Positions 8,273 to 16,112 of a stretch of DNA of 64,000 bases are shown here, piece after piece. The DNA is from an uncultured Pelagibacteraceae bacterium (lineage in GTDB: Bacteria > Pseudomonadota > Alphaproteobacteria > Pelagibacterales > Pelagibacteraceae), in contig CACALX010000002.1 of assembly GCA_902533445.1 (NCBI GenBank), forward strand, positions 62,001 to 126,000. The letters run 5' to 3'. Positions within the stretch are counted from its first letter, which is position 1, and each line of letters begins with the position of its first letter. The notes beneath the pieces are model-generated. The model did no database searches. It was not told the DNA's origin and saw only the letters and a program-made list of their open reading frames with translations. The translations under genes were made by a program, and so were the position numbers.

Positions 8273-8716
8273 TTATTTATCCTCACCTCTTACCAAAGTA
8301 AAAAAATCAACTTTAGTAGCTTCTGTTTTAGATAATATTTCATTTCTTTTGTTATTTTTATATTTAATTAATTTATCTATTATATTTCTTTTAATTATTT
8401 CTTTTTTTTCAGTTTGCATCAATGCATCACACAAAGCTGCAATTTTGGATTTATATTTATTTCTACCTTGAACATAACCATGTCCTTGAATTTTTTTATC
8501 TAAATTTAATGAACATCTAGTTATAGTTATTTCTCCAACATTAAAATTATCACCTGTGGCGCCTACTTTTCCTTGAACCATAACACTGCCAATCTCAGGT
8601 TCTCTTAACCAATTATATTCTATTTTCATATTTAAATTGTCCCAAAGCGAAATAAGATAATTTTCATCTGCTGTTGCTAAATAACTTAACCATTGTTTTC
8701 TTGATTCATTTTTCAT
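8273..8716 (-). CDS. phnG: PhnG, C-P lyase core subunit
   Basis: First gene of the phnGHIJKLN operon, about 147 residues. It is recognised by the N-terminal RKQWLSYLATAD block, the LREPEIGSVMVQGK motif and the GHGYVQGRNKYKSKIAALCDALMQ motif shared by PhnG proteins. I use the ATG at 8716 (MKNESRKQW); an upstream TTG at 8728 would add four residues but lies inside a repeated element that looks like a regulator site. The divergent phnF gene begins 66 bases away. Confidence 0.92.
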   Translation of the reverse strand: MKNESRKQWLSYLATADENYLISLWDNLNMKIEYNWLREPEIGSVMVQGKVGATGDNFNVGEITITRCSLNLDKKIQGHGYVQGRNKYKSKIAALCDALMQTEKKEIIKRNIIDKLIKYKNNKRNEILSKTEATKVDFFTLVRGEDK

Positions 8717-8720
8717 AATA

Positions 8721-8736
8721 CTATACAACTAGACAA
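8721..8736. promoter_or_regulatory. Candidate PhnF (GntR/HutC) half-site repeat between phnG and phnF
   Basis: On the minus strand two adjoining octamers read TTGTCTAG and TTGTATAG, identical in 7 of 8 positions. HutC-type GntR regulators often bind palindromes built from TGTCTAGACA-like halves, so these direct repeats may be operator half-sites. The element sits just before the phnG ATG in a 66-base divergent gap. Suggestive only. Confidence 0.3.
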
Positions 8737-8782
8737 GTAACAAAATTAAAAAAAATTTCAATTAATTATTTATTAAAATTTT

Positions 8783-9493
8783 ATGACAACAAAAGATTTG
8801 CTTTGGAAAGAAATATACAATTCAATCAAAAGAGAAATTGTTTTAAATAAGTACAAAATTAATAAAAAGTTAGATTCTGAGAATGAATATGCAAAACAAT
8901 TCAATGTCAATAGACACACTATAAGAAGAGCTTTAAAAGAACTTAAAGACGATAATTTAATATATTCAAAAAGAGGTCTTGGAGTATTTGTTAAATCATC
9001 AAAAATTAATTACTCAATTAGTAAAAACGTACGATTTACTGAGAATATACTTCAAGAAAACCAATCAGTAAGAATTGAAATAAAAAGTTTTGATATTGCT
9101 GAATGCAATCCTTTTGAAAAAAAAGAACTCAACTTAAAAAAAAATGACAAGATTACACGCATAAATAGCATAGGCTTTGTTGACAAGTCACCTTCTGTAA
9201 TAACTTTCAGATCGATTCCTTATAAAAAATTCCCAAAATTTATTAATCATTTTGTTAAAAAACAATCAGTAACCAAAGCTTTTAATTTATTGAATATCAA
9301 ATCAATTAAAAGATCAAAAACTCTAATTAATGCTGAAATTGCAGACAAAATAAAATCAAATTTATTAAATATAAATGAGGGGGAAGCACTATTAAAAACT
9401 ACATCTGTTAATGTCGATTTTAAAAACAATCCTATAGAATTAAGTGAAAGTTATTTTATTGGATCTAAAATTCAATTTTTAATAAAAAATTAG
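8783..9493 (+). CDS. phnF: PhnF, GntR/HutC-family transcriptional regulator
   Basis: A 236-residue regulator. The N-terminal winged helix (about residues 8-70) shows the GntR pattern LDSENEYAKQFNVNRHTIRRALKEL, with a wing segment IYSKRGLGVFV. The C-terminal UTRA effector domain spans about residues 85-236. PhnF proteins repress phosphonate genes in response to a ligand linked to phosphonate or phosphate supply. It is divergent from phnG and followed by phnC, so it can act on both. A tandem octamer near the phnG start may be its operator. The GntR/UTRA call is certain; the ligand is unknown. Confidence 0.92.
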   Translation: MTTKDLLWKEIYNSIKREIVLNKYKINKKLDSENEYAKQFNVNRHTIRRALKELKDDNLIYSKRGLGVFVKSSKINYSISKNVRFTENILQENQSVRIEIKSFDIAECNPFEKKELNLKKNDKITRINSIGFVDKSPSVITFRSIPYKKFPKFINHFVKKQSVTKAFNLLNIKSIKRSKTLINAEIADKIKSNLLNINEGEALLKTTSVNVDFKNNPIELSESYFIGSKIQFLIKN

Positions 9494-9548
9494 ATTTTCT
9501 ACCTTAGGTTTAAATTTCATATAACTTAAACAAAATTTAAAAGATTCA

Positions 9549-9581
9549 TTAATAATATTTTAACATTTATTAAAGATTTGA
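9549..9581 (+). promoter_or_regulatory. Candidate Pho box upstream of phnC
   Basis: Three 11-base units beginning TTAATAATATT, TTAACATTTAT and TAAAGATTTGA precede phnC by about 20 bases. They resemble the pstS repeat only loosely. Just downstream, GAGGGTT...AACCTC could fold into a small hairpin before the phnC ATG, which lacks a well-placed Shine-Dalgarno sequence. Weak evidence. Confidence 0.3.
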
Positions 9582-9600
9582 GGGTTAACAAACCTCTTAA

Positions 9601-10425
9601 ATGATTATTAAAAAAGTTAACAAATTTTTCGGTAATAATCATGCCGTTAAAAACGTTTCTTTTGAGGTTAATAAACCTCAAATGATTGGAATCATAGGTA
9701 GATCTGGGGCTGGTAAATCAACATTACTAAGAATTATAAATCGACTCACTGACGCAACAGATGGATCGATTGAAATTGAGGGTCAAAATATTCTAGATTT
9801 AAAAAGTAAGGAAAAGAGATCATGGCAAAGAAACTGTGCAATGATTTTTCAACAATTTAATTTAGTCCCAAGATTAGATGTTTTAACAAACGTAATATTA
9901 GGTAGATTAAATTATCAGGGCTCATTTAGAGCATCTTTAAAAATGTTTTCTCGAGATGAAAGAGCTGATGCTCTGATTTTACTCAATAACTTAGGTATGG
10001 CTAACACTGCCCTTCAAAGAGCTGAAACGTTATCTGGAGGTCAACAGCAACGTGTAGCTATATGTAGAGCCTTAATGCAAAATCCTAAAATGATTTTAGC
10101 AGATGAACCAATTGCATCTTTAGATCCAATGAATGCAAGAATGGTAATGGAATCATTAAGAAAAATTCATGACGAAAAAAATTTAACAGTTATTTCAAAT
10201 CTTCATACACTTGATACAGCAAAAACTTATTGTGATCGAATTATTGGAATGAAAGATGGTGAAATAGTCTTTGATGATTTACCTGAAAAATTATCAGATA
10301 AACTTGCAAGAGAAATTTATGGTGCAGAGGCTGATGAAGCTTTTGAGCCACAAGTAACATCTACCGAGCTTAAAACAAAAAATAAATTAAATGGAGATGT
10401 TGAGAAAGAATTTGCAACTGCATGA
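9601..10425 (+). CDS. phnC: PhnC, phosphonate ABC transporter ATP-binding protein
   Basis: A 274-residue ABC ATPase energising phosphonate import. It has Walker A (GRSGAGKST), signature ([15 protein letters not shown]) and Walker B ([12 protein letters not shown]) motifs, plus the PhnC-type insertion around residues 100-125 ([18 protein letters not shown]). The gene starts the phnC-D-E1-E2 transport operon, directly downstream of phnF. The C-terminal 30 residues extend past the ATPase core and show no motif. Confidence 0.95.
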   Translation: MIIKKVNKFFGNNHAVKNVSFEVNKPQMIGIIGRSGAGKSTLLRIINRLTDATDGSIEIEGQNILDLKSKEKRSWQRNCAMIFQQFNLVPRLDVLTNVILGRLNYQGSFRASLKMFSRDERADALILLNNLGMANTALQRAETLSGGQQQRVAICRALMQNPKMILADEPIASLDPMNARMVMESLRKIHDEKNLTVISNLHTLDTAKTYCDRIIGMKDGEIVFDDLPEKLSDKLAREIYGAEADEAFEPQVTSTELKTKNKLNGDVEKEFATA

Positions 10426-10485
10426 GATCAATAACTCATCGTTACAAATAAGTCGTTAGACTAAAATTATAAAAAGGAGATAATT

Positions 10486-11436
10486 ATGTTTAATAAACTA
10501 ACAAGAGTTATTGCACTTTTGGCTATGGTGTTTTTTTCAACTCAAGCTAATGCAGTAACTTACACAGGTCCAAAAATGGACTTAAGTAAATACCAACCAG
10601 AATTTAGAGTTGGTTTTTTAGGTGACGAAGCAGCTCAAGATATTATTGCTAGAAATGAGTGTTTCATGCCATATATCGAAGCAGCTTATAATGTACCTGC
10701 AAAATTCTTTACATTTAAAGACTATGCAGGAACAATGGAATCAATGTTAGGTGGCAATCTAGACTACACGTGGTTCGGTTCTTCAGGATACGCTGGTATG
10801 TATTTAAAAGACCCAACTGCAGTGGTACCAGTATTAACTAGAATGCAACCAACGGGTGATATGGGTTACTACTCTGTTGCAGTAGCAACTAAATCATCTG
10901 GAATTAAATCAATGGCTGATCTTAAAGGTAAATCTTTTGGTTGGGCTGACCCTAACTCTACATCAGGTTTTTTAATTCCATCAATTGAATTAAAAGCTAT
11001 GGGTATGGATCCAGATACATATTTTTCAAAAACACAATTTTCTGGTGGACATGAAAACAATGTATTAGCAGTAATGAATGGTGATGTTGATGCTGGTGTA
11101 ACATGGGTATCTGGTGTTGGTAGCTGGGAAGAAGGATATTCATCAGGAAATTTAAGAAAAATGGTTGATAAAGGGATTTTAAATATGGATGACATTGTTC
11201 AAATTTGGTCTTCTAAATTAATTCCTAATGGACCAATTGTAATGCCTACTTTTTTACCTGTTAGAGCACATCAAGTAATGATTGGAATGAAACAATGGAT
11301 ACATGAAAACGATCCAAAATGTAGCGAAAACGTTGCAAATGGTATTGTAAAAAAATGGGTTCCAGTGGATCACTCTTTTTATGAGTCAGTTGTAGCTGCA
11401 AGAAAAGCTAAAATTGAAGCACAAAAGAACAATTAA
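10486..11436 (+). CDS. phnD: PhnD, periplasmic phosphonate-binding protein
   Basis: A 316-residue substrate-binding protein with an N-terminal signal peptide cleaved after about ANA (residue 23). The body matches PhnD/PtxB-type proteins: DYTWFGSSGYAGMY, the YYSVAVATKSSGI strand, and GKSFGWADPNSTSGFLIP, where the Ser/Thr loop binds the phosphonate oxygens. It has a strong Shine-Dalgarno sequence (AAAGGAGAT). A transcription terminator-like hairpin follows it, before the permease genes, which would make PhnD more abundant than PhnE. Confidence 0.95.
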   Translation: MFNKLTRVIALLAMVFFSTQANAVTYTGPKMDLSKYQPEFRVGFLGDEAAQDIIARNECFMPYIEAAYNVPAKFFTFKDYAGTMESMLGGNLDYTWFGSSGYAGMYLKDPTAVVPVLTRMQPTGDMGYYSVAVATKSSGIKSMADLKGKSFGWADPNSTSGFLIPSIELKAMGMDPDTYFSKTQFSGGHENNVLAVMNGDVDAGVTWVSGVGSWEEGYSSGNLRKMVDKGILNMDDIVQIWSSKLIPNGPIVMPTFLPVRAHQVMIGMKQWIHENDPKCSENVANGIVKKWVPVDHSFYESVVAARKAKIEAQKNN

Positions 11437-11453
11437 TTAAACCCCTATAAATA

Positions 11454-11492
11454 AGAGGCAAAGACTTTAAATCTTTGCCTCTAATTTTTTTT
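11454..11492 (+). terminator. Intra-operon terminator/attenuator between phnD and phnE1
   Basis: A perfect 11-bp stem, AGAGGCAAAGA at 11454-11464 and TCTTTGCCTCT at 11472-11482, with a 7-base loop, followed by AATTTTTTTT. It has the form of an intrinsic terminator, but the permease genes continue just after it. Partial read-through would set a high binding-protein to permease ratio. Confidence 0.85.
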
Positions 11493-11498
11493 AAAATT

Positions 11499-12353
11499 AT
11501 GTCAAAAGCATTACCTGCAAACTTAGAACAAATTGAAGTTAATTTAAAAAAATTAACTAATCAAAGAACCAGGTCCTCACTACTGGGAATTGCAATTTTA
11601 ATATTAGTATTTTTTGGAGGTACGTTAGTATCTTTAGAAGCAAATGCAGGATCTTTCGGAAGAGGTATAGCTAATTTTTTTAATTATCCTAAAGATTTAT
11701 TTGTAGATACATTTGAAATGGGATGGAAGTATTGGCCGAGAGTTATTAAGTACATACCTGAATTAATTACTACATTAAACATTGCATTATTTTCAACCTC
11801 TATAGGATTTGTTTTAGCAGTTATTTTTGCAATTTTCTCTAGTAGAAATTTAATTAGAAATAAGAGAGTTATTCAATTTACAAAATTTTTAATGGATGTG
11901 ACAAGATCATTTCCAACATTAATTATAGCGATGGTTTTTTTATATTTGATGGGTAAATCATCATTACCAGCTGTAATTGCTATTACGATACATACTGCTG
12001 GAGCTCTTGGTAAATTATTTACAGAAGCTATAGAAAATTGTGATGGAAAACCAATTGAGGGTTTAAGCTCTGTTGGTGCTACTTGGACACAAAAGATAAG
12101 ATTTTCAGTTCTTCCACAAGTACTTCCTCTTTTTCTGAGTTATGGAATATTAAGGTTAGAAATTAATGTTAGAGAATCTACAATATTAGGTTTTGTTGGC
12201 GCAGGTGGAATTGGAGAAATGTTAGCGGCTCTAATTCAGTGGAATTATGGAGCTGATGTTTTAGCGTGTATGTTCTTACTGGTTGGTACAATAATTGCAT
12301 TAGATTATTTGTCTGCATATTGGAGACATAAATTAATTGGAGTAAATCAATGA
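11499..12353 (+). CDS. phnE: PhnE1, phosphonate ABC transporter permease
   Basis: Inner-membrane permease of about 284 residues with roughly six membrane segments. The binding-protein-dependent transport signature is seen around residues 175-215 (EAIENCDGKPIEGLSSVGAT). An earlier TTG at 11475 lies inside the terminator hairpin, so the ATG at 11499 is the likely start. It overlaps phnE2 by 4 bases (ATGA), indicating translational coupling. Together with PhnE2 it would form the heteromeric membrane channel for PhnC and PhnD. Confidence 0.93.
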   Translation: MSKALPANLEQIEVNLKKLTNQRTRSSLLGIAILILVFFGGTLVSLEANAGSFGRGIANFFNYPKDLFVDTFEMGWKYWPRVIKYIPELITTLNIALFSTSIGFVLAVIFAIFSSRNLIRNKRVIQFTKFLMDVTRSFPTLIIAMVFLYLMGKSSLPAVIAITIHTAGALGKLFTEAIENCDGKPIEGLSSVGATWTQKIRFSVLPQVLPLFLSYGILRLEINVRESTILGFVGAGGIGEMLAALIQWNYGADVLACMFLLVGTIIALDYLSAYWRHKLIGVNQ

Positions 12354-13750
12354 GTTCTGTTTTAGCAAATGAAAGAGATAATATAAGAAAATTATATCCT
12401 GAAACATTCAAACAAGCTAAAAAAAGTAGAACAAAAGGTCAAATAATTTTCTTTCTTATTTTAATATATTTAATAGTAGGTTTTTTTACTTTAGATGTTG
12501 TTGATATTCCAAAAAAATGGAAGCCCCAAAATGCAGCGATGTTTGTTTTAGACACGTATGCCCACAAAGATCATGTTACAATGAAATGGGAAAGTCCTGA
12601 TGATATTAAAATAGCTTTTGAAGGAAATTACAGGAGTGTTTATGGAAGAGACAATCTTGATAAATCAATTCCTGACTGGTTTTATAAAAATTCTGATAAT
12701 ATTGGCAAAGTCATAGAATTTAATAATTTAGGTAAAGCTATATTATACAAGGATAGAGTTGAGATTGTAAATTTTCCAAAATATGAGAGAGATTTTACTA
12801 TAAAATTAAATGCGAATGGAAAACCTTATGTGGTAGGTTCAGAAAACTTAGCTAAAAGTGAATTAAAAGGTTTTAGAATTACAGAAAATAGAGTTGAATT
12901 TAGGCCTACCTTGCATGAAAGAATTCAAGTTTATCCAAAAAAAGTAGAAATTCATCGTTATAGTCTTGGATGGAAGTATTTTTGGTTTGATTTTTCTAGT
13001 CCATTAGAGCCTTATAGTTTTTTCGAAGCATTAGCTTTAACTTTTTCAAATGAGAGAGTTATCCCTGAAATGTCTAATTTAAAGCTTTTCTTAACTGAAA
13101 TTAAAGACAACGAAGCATTCATGCACGGCAGAGTTTGGTGGGCCATGCTTGAAACAATAGTTATGGCTGTATTAGGAACAATGTTTGCAACAGTAATGGC
13201 CCTACCCTTGTCTTTTCTTGCTGCATATAACGTTACGCCAATTAAAGCTCTAAGATTTACATTAAGAAGATTGTTTGACACTTTAAGAGGAATAGATTTT
13301 TTAATTTGGAGTTTGATATTTTTAAGAGCTTTTGGTCCAGGACCATTCACTGGAATTTTTGCAATTGGTTTTACCGATACTGGTACATTAGGTAAATTGT
13401 ATTCAGAGGCAATTGAAAATACTGAGAAGAAACAACAAGAGGGAGTTCAGTCAACTGGAGCTAGTAAATTTTTGCAACATAGATTTGGTATTATTCCTCA
13501 AATACTTCCAATTTTTGTATCTCAATCCTTATACTATTTAGAATCAAATACTAGAGGTGCTGTCATTATAGGTGCAATGGGTGCAGGAGGAATTGGTTTG
13601 CAATTTTTAGGAGCATTAGCTACTGGAAATGATTTTGAAAATGTTGCCTACATGGCAATATTAGTTTTAGCAGTTGTAATATTTATGGATAGATTATCTG
13701 CTTGGCTTAGAAGAATATTAATTGGATCAGATCAATTAATTGTAAGATAA
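12350..13750 (+). CDS. phnE: PhnE2, second phosphonate ABC transporter permease with large periplasmic insertion
   Basis: A 466-residue permease, much longer than usual PhnE (about 260-300). A first membrane segment (residues 32-48) is followed by about 165 hydrophilic residues, presumably periplasmic, before the second segment near 265. The C-terminal half carries the transport signature (EAIENTEKKQQEGVQSTGAS). PhnE pairs in which one partner carries an insertion occur in alphaproteobacteria. It is translationally coupled to phnE1 and ends the transport operon. Confidence 0.92.
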   Translation: MSSVLANERDNIRKLYPETFKQAKKSRTKGQIIFFLILIYLIVGFFTLDVVDIPKKWKPQNAAMFVLDTYAHKDHVTMKWESPDDIKIAFEGNYRSVYGRDNLDKSIPDWFYKNSDNIGKVIEFNNLGKAILYKDRVEIVNFPKYERDFTIKLNANGKPYVVGSENLAKSELKGFRITENRVEFRPTLHERIQVYPKKVEIHRYSLGWKYFWFDFSSPLEPYSFFEALALTFSNERVIPEMSNLKLFLTEIKDNEAFMHGRVWWAMLETIVMAVLGTMFATVMALPLSFLAAYNVTPIKALRFTLRRLFDTLRGIDFLIWSLIFLRAFGPGPFTGIFAIGFTDTGTLGKLYSEAIENTEKKQQEGVQSTGASKFLQHRFGIIPQILPIFVSQSLYYLESNTRGAVIIGAMGAGGIGLQFLGALATGNDFENVAYMAILVLAVVIFMDRLSAWLRRILIGSDQLIVR

Positions 13751-13820
13751 ATAAAAAAAATCTTTATCAAATTTTTTCTAAAAATTTTAATCTAAGAATT
13801 TAAAAAGATAAAAATCTATT

Positions 13821-14243
13821 TTACCAGAATTTCCACCAAGGTTTTTCTTCCTTTGGTGTCTCATTATTGTCAGCAACAACTTTAGTTACAGATGGATCCT
13901 CTCCATCTACTAATCCTGCTCTGGCAACTGTCTTAGCGTCTTCTAATTTTAGTTTTGCCTCAAAAACTCTATTTTCATTACACAATTTCATGCCTTCTTT
14001 CATTAATGCTTCTGCCTCAGTTGCATTTTCGGGACTAGATCTTGAAATATCATTTTTAACAGTGGCTCTTAACATAAGTACTCCAGGGTCTTCACAATTC
14101 CCTATTTCATTTTTAAATGTGTCATCAGTATTTTGTGAATAGCTACTACCAGCTTGTTGTTCTGTTATTTTTACGTGATTGTCAGCTTGAGCAACTGAAA
14201 CTGTGGATAAGACCAATAAAAATGAGATAAAAATTTTATTCAT
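13821..14243 (-). CDS. Secreted/periplasmic protein of unknown function
   Basis: A 140-residue protein with a clear signal peptide (MNKIFISFLLVLSTVSVAQA, cleavage near residue 20). The mature part has two cysteines (in GNCEDPG and KLCNENR) that could form a disulfide. A helical middle resembles a single TPR-like hairpin (EAEALMKEGMKL, FEAKLKLEDAKTVA), and the aromatic C-terminus ends WWKFW. I do not recognise the family. The gene lies between phnE2 (tail-to-tail) and an MFS gene (head-to-head), and the shared promoter gap contains Pho-like repeats, so a role under phosphate stress is likely. Confidence 0.7.
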   Translation of the reverse strand: MNKIFISFLLVLSTVSVAQADNHVKITEQQAGSSYSQNTDDTFKNEIGNCEDPGVLMLRATVKNDISRSSPENATEAEALMKEGMKLCNENRVFEAKLKLEDAKTVARAGLVDGEDPSVTKVVADNNETPKEEKPWWKFW

Positions 14244-14258
14244 AATAATTTAATAACT

Positions 14259-14280
14259 AAGTTTTGTTAAAAAAATGTTA
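14259..14280. promoter_or_regulatory. Candidate Pho box in a divergent 54-base gap
   Basis: Read on the minus strand the units are TAACATTTTTT and TAACAAAACTT, both close to the pstS units (TAACAAAACCG). The gap separates a secreted unknown protein and an MFS permease. The array is only about 16 bases from either start codon, unusually close, so orientation and function are uncertain. Confidence 0.4.
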
Positions 14281-14297
14281 AAGAAATAAAAAATTTT

Positions 14298-15470
14298 ATG
14301 AAATATTTACCAGCATTTCTAATAGGTATATCGGTTACCTTTTGTTACAGCAGCTGCATGTACTTATTTTCAGCACTATTGTTAACTTGGGAAAATGAAC
14401 TTGGTATTTCAAGAAGCAACTTAACTTTTATTTATTCTCTAGGCTTAGTTGTGCATAGTTTACTTTTACCTTTTCTTGGTAAGATTGTAGATAAAAATCT
14501 AAGTTTTCCAATGATGTGGACCAGTCCTATACTGTTAGGACTAAGTGTAATTTATCTTTCATTAGTAGATACATATGGTGGATTTTTAGTTGCTTGGATA
14601 CTTGTTAGTGCAACCTCTGGTGGTTGTCTTTACACGATACTTTTTAGCGTCATTACTATTAATTTAAAATCAAAGGCTAAGACATCTATTGCAATTATTA
14701 CTTTGTTTGCGGGATTTGCAAGCACATATACATTTCCTACTGCAACTTATTTAACAGAACAATATGACTGGAGGTTTACTGTATTTATTTTTGGAATAAT
14801 AAATATACTGATCAGTTCACCAGCTAATTATTTTGGTTTTAAAAATATAATTCGAAAAGAATTTAAAAATATTGAAAAACAAAACAATCAAAATTCAAAG
14901 CTTAATATAATACTTAAAGACTATAGGTTTTGGTTATTTAGTTTTTCATTGTTTGTTATTGGATTTAATATTGGTGCTATTACAACTCATGTAATTCCAA
15001 TGTTACAGGAAAAAGGAATGAGTCTGTCCCTAGCTGTACTGACGGCATCAATGTTTGGACCTGGTCAAGTAATTGGAAGAATTTTGGTAATGATATTTGG
15101 AGGAAATAAATCGAATCTAAAATTATTTGTTATTTGTTTTTACTCGATGGTAGTTGGAATGATATTTTTATACTTTATAAATATTAATCATTATTTAGCT
15201 TTTTTGTTTGTTTTATTTAACAGCTCAGCATATGGAAGTATGGCAATTTTAAAACCTTTAGTTCAAAATGATGCTTTTGGTCAAAAAAACTTTGGTAATC
15301 TTCATGGTATTTTAGCTTTGCAATATATGATTGGTAGTATTTTAGGTCCTTGGATTGGTTCATTGGTTTGGAATATCGGAGGATACGACTTACTTATATT
15401 GGTATTTTTGATTTTAGCAATTATTGGGAACGTAACAGCTATTTTTCTAAACAAAAAAAAGTTTATTTAA
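14298..15470 (+). CDS. Major facilitator superfamily permease
   Basis: A 390-residue membrane protein with about 12 hydrophobic segments in two halves, typical of MFS carriers. A short MFS-like motif is seen after the second segment (GKIVDKN), and the GPGQVIGRILVM segment lies in the second half. The substrate cannot be read from the sequence. Context offers hints: it sits between phosphonate and arsenate genes, converges with the PhnZ-like gene (8-base overlap) and shares a Pho-like repeat with the divergent secreted protein. An organic-phosphorus-related or arsenical substrate would fit, but this is inference. Confidence 0.8.
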   Translation: MKYLPAFLIGISVTFCYSSCMYLFSALLLTWENELGISRSNLTFIYSLGLVVHSLLLPFLGKIVDKNLSFPMMWTSPILLGLSVIYLSLVDTYGGFLVAWILVSATSGGCLYTILFSVITINLKSKAKTSIAIITLFAGFASTYTFPTATYLTEQYDWRFTVFIFGIINILISSPANYFGFKNIIRKEFKNIEKQNNQNSKLNIILKDYRFWLFSFSLFVIGFNIGAITTHVIPMLQEKGMSLSLAVLTASMFGPGQVIGRILVMIFGGNKSNLKLFVICFYSMVVGMIFLYFININHYLAFLFVLFNSSAYGSMAILKPLVQNDAFGQKNFGNLHGILALQYMIGSILGPWIGSLVWNIGGYDLLILVFLILAIIGNVTAIFLNKKKFI

Positions 15471-16014
15471 AACTTCTTTCTACATATTTATAAAAATAAT
15501 GTATGTTTGGAATTTCCAAATTTTTGACTTTAGCAAGGTCATCGTATTTTCTTAATCTAACTGCATCTAGCATAAAAGGTTGTTTGATAAAATCATTTGC
15601 TTCATCTGCAGAAAAACTTCCACCTTGAACATCTAAACTCTGTTTTGAAGCAATAGATAAAGTATCATAATAACCTTTTTCACAATAAACCAAATATCTT
15701 TTAGCTGGTACATGTCCTTTAATTAATCTTGTAACATCTTCTGGAAAAAATCTAGAAAGAAAAAAAGATCCTGAATTTTCATGCTTTTTATCTATTCCTT
15801 TTTTTATGGCTTCTTTGTCATTATTAATTAAGTGACCAATATCATGGAATAGAGCTGCAGTAATGAAAAAATGGTTTTCATTGTTTTTTTTTGCCAACAA
15901 TGCACATTGAATTGCATGTTCTAGTTGTGAAACTTTTTCATTTCCATATTGTTTGTTTGATCCAATTTCCTCTATAATTTTAAATAAATTGACAATATTT
16001 GATTTAATATCCAT
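15463..16014 (-). CDS. phnZ: PhnZ-like HD-domain mixed-valent diiron oxygenase (phosphonate C-P bond cleavage)
   Basis: A 183-residue HD-domain protein closely resembling PhnZ, which cleaves 2-amino-1-hydroxyethylphosphonate to glycine and phosphate using O2. Metal ligands expected for the diiron site are present: His33, His57-Asp58 (ALFHDIGH), His61, His78 and His101. The PhnZ-specific block GHVPAKRYLV with Lys105 is conserved. Tyr23 and Glu26 fall where PhnZ has Tyr24 and Glu27, residues tied to its substrate recognition. The hydroxylating partner could be the PhyH-family gene at 672-1553. Divergent from arsC; convergent with the MFS gene. Confidence 0.85.
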   Translation of the reverse strand: MDIKSNIVNLFKIIEEIGSNKQYGNEKVSQLEHAIQCALLAKKNNENHFFITAALFHDIGHLINNDKEAIKKGIDKKHENSGSFFLSRFFPEDVTRLIKGHVPAKRYLVYCEKGYYDTLSIASKQSLDVQGGSFSADEANDFIKQPFMLDAVRLRKYDDLAKVKNLEIPNIHYFYKYVERSFK

Positions 16015-16029
16015 TTTGCTCTTTTAAAT

Positions 16030-16051
16030 TAACAATGTTTCAGTTTTGTTA
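16030..16051. promoter_or_regulatory. Candidate Pho box between phnZ-like gene and arsC
   Basis: Minus-strand units are TAACAAAACTG and AAACATTGTTA, the first matching the pstS unit TAACAAAACCG. The array is nearly symmetric, so it could work in either direction. It is about 16 bases from the phnZ-like start and about 62 from the arsC start; the latter distance suits a promoter better. Confidence 0.45.
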
Positions 16052-16112
16052 CAATTTAGATTTAGTACTCATTAAGTCTAGAAAAAATAATTTATAGTAA
16101 TAAAAGTTAAAA

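Noticed and set aside
11475-11498. TTG start extending PhnE1 by eight residues
   Set aside because: The TTG lies within the terminator stem; the ATG at 11499 gives a normal PhnE1 N-terminus.
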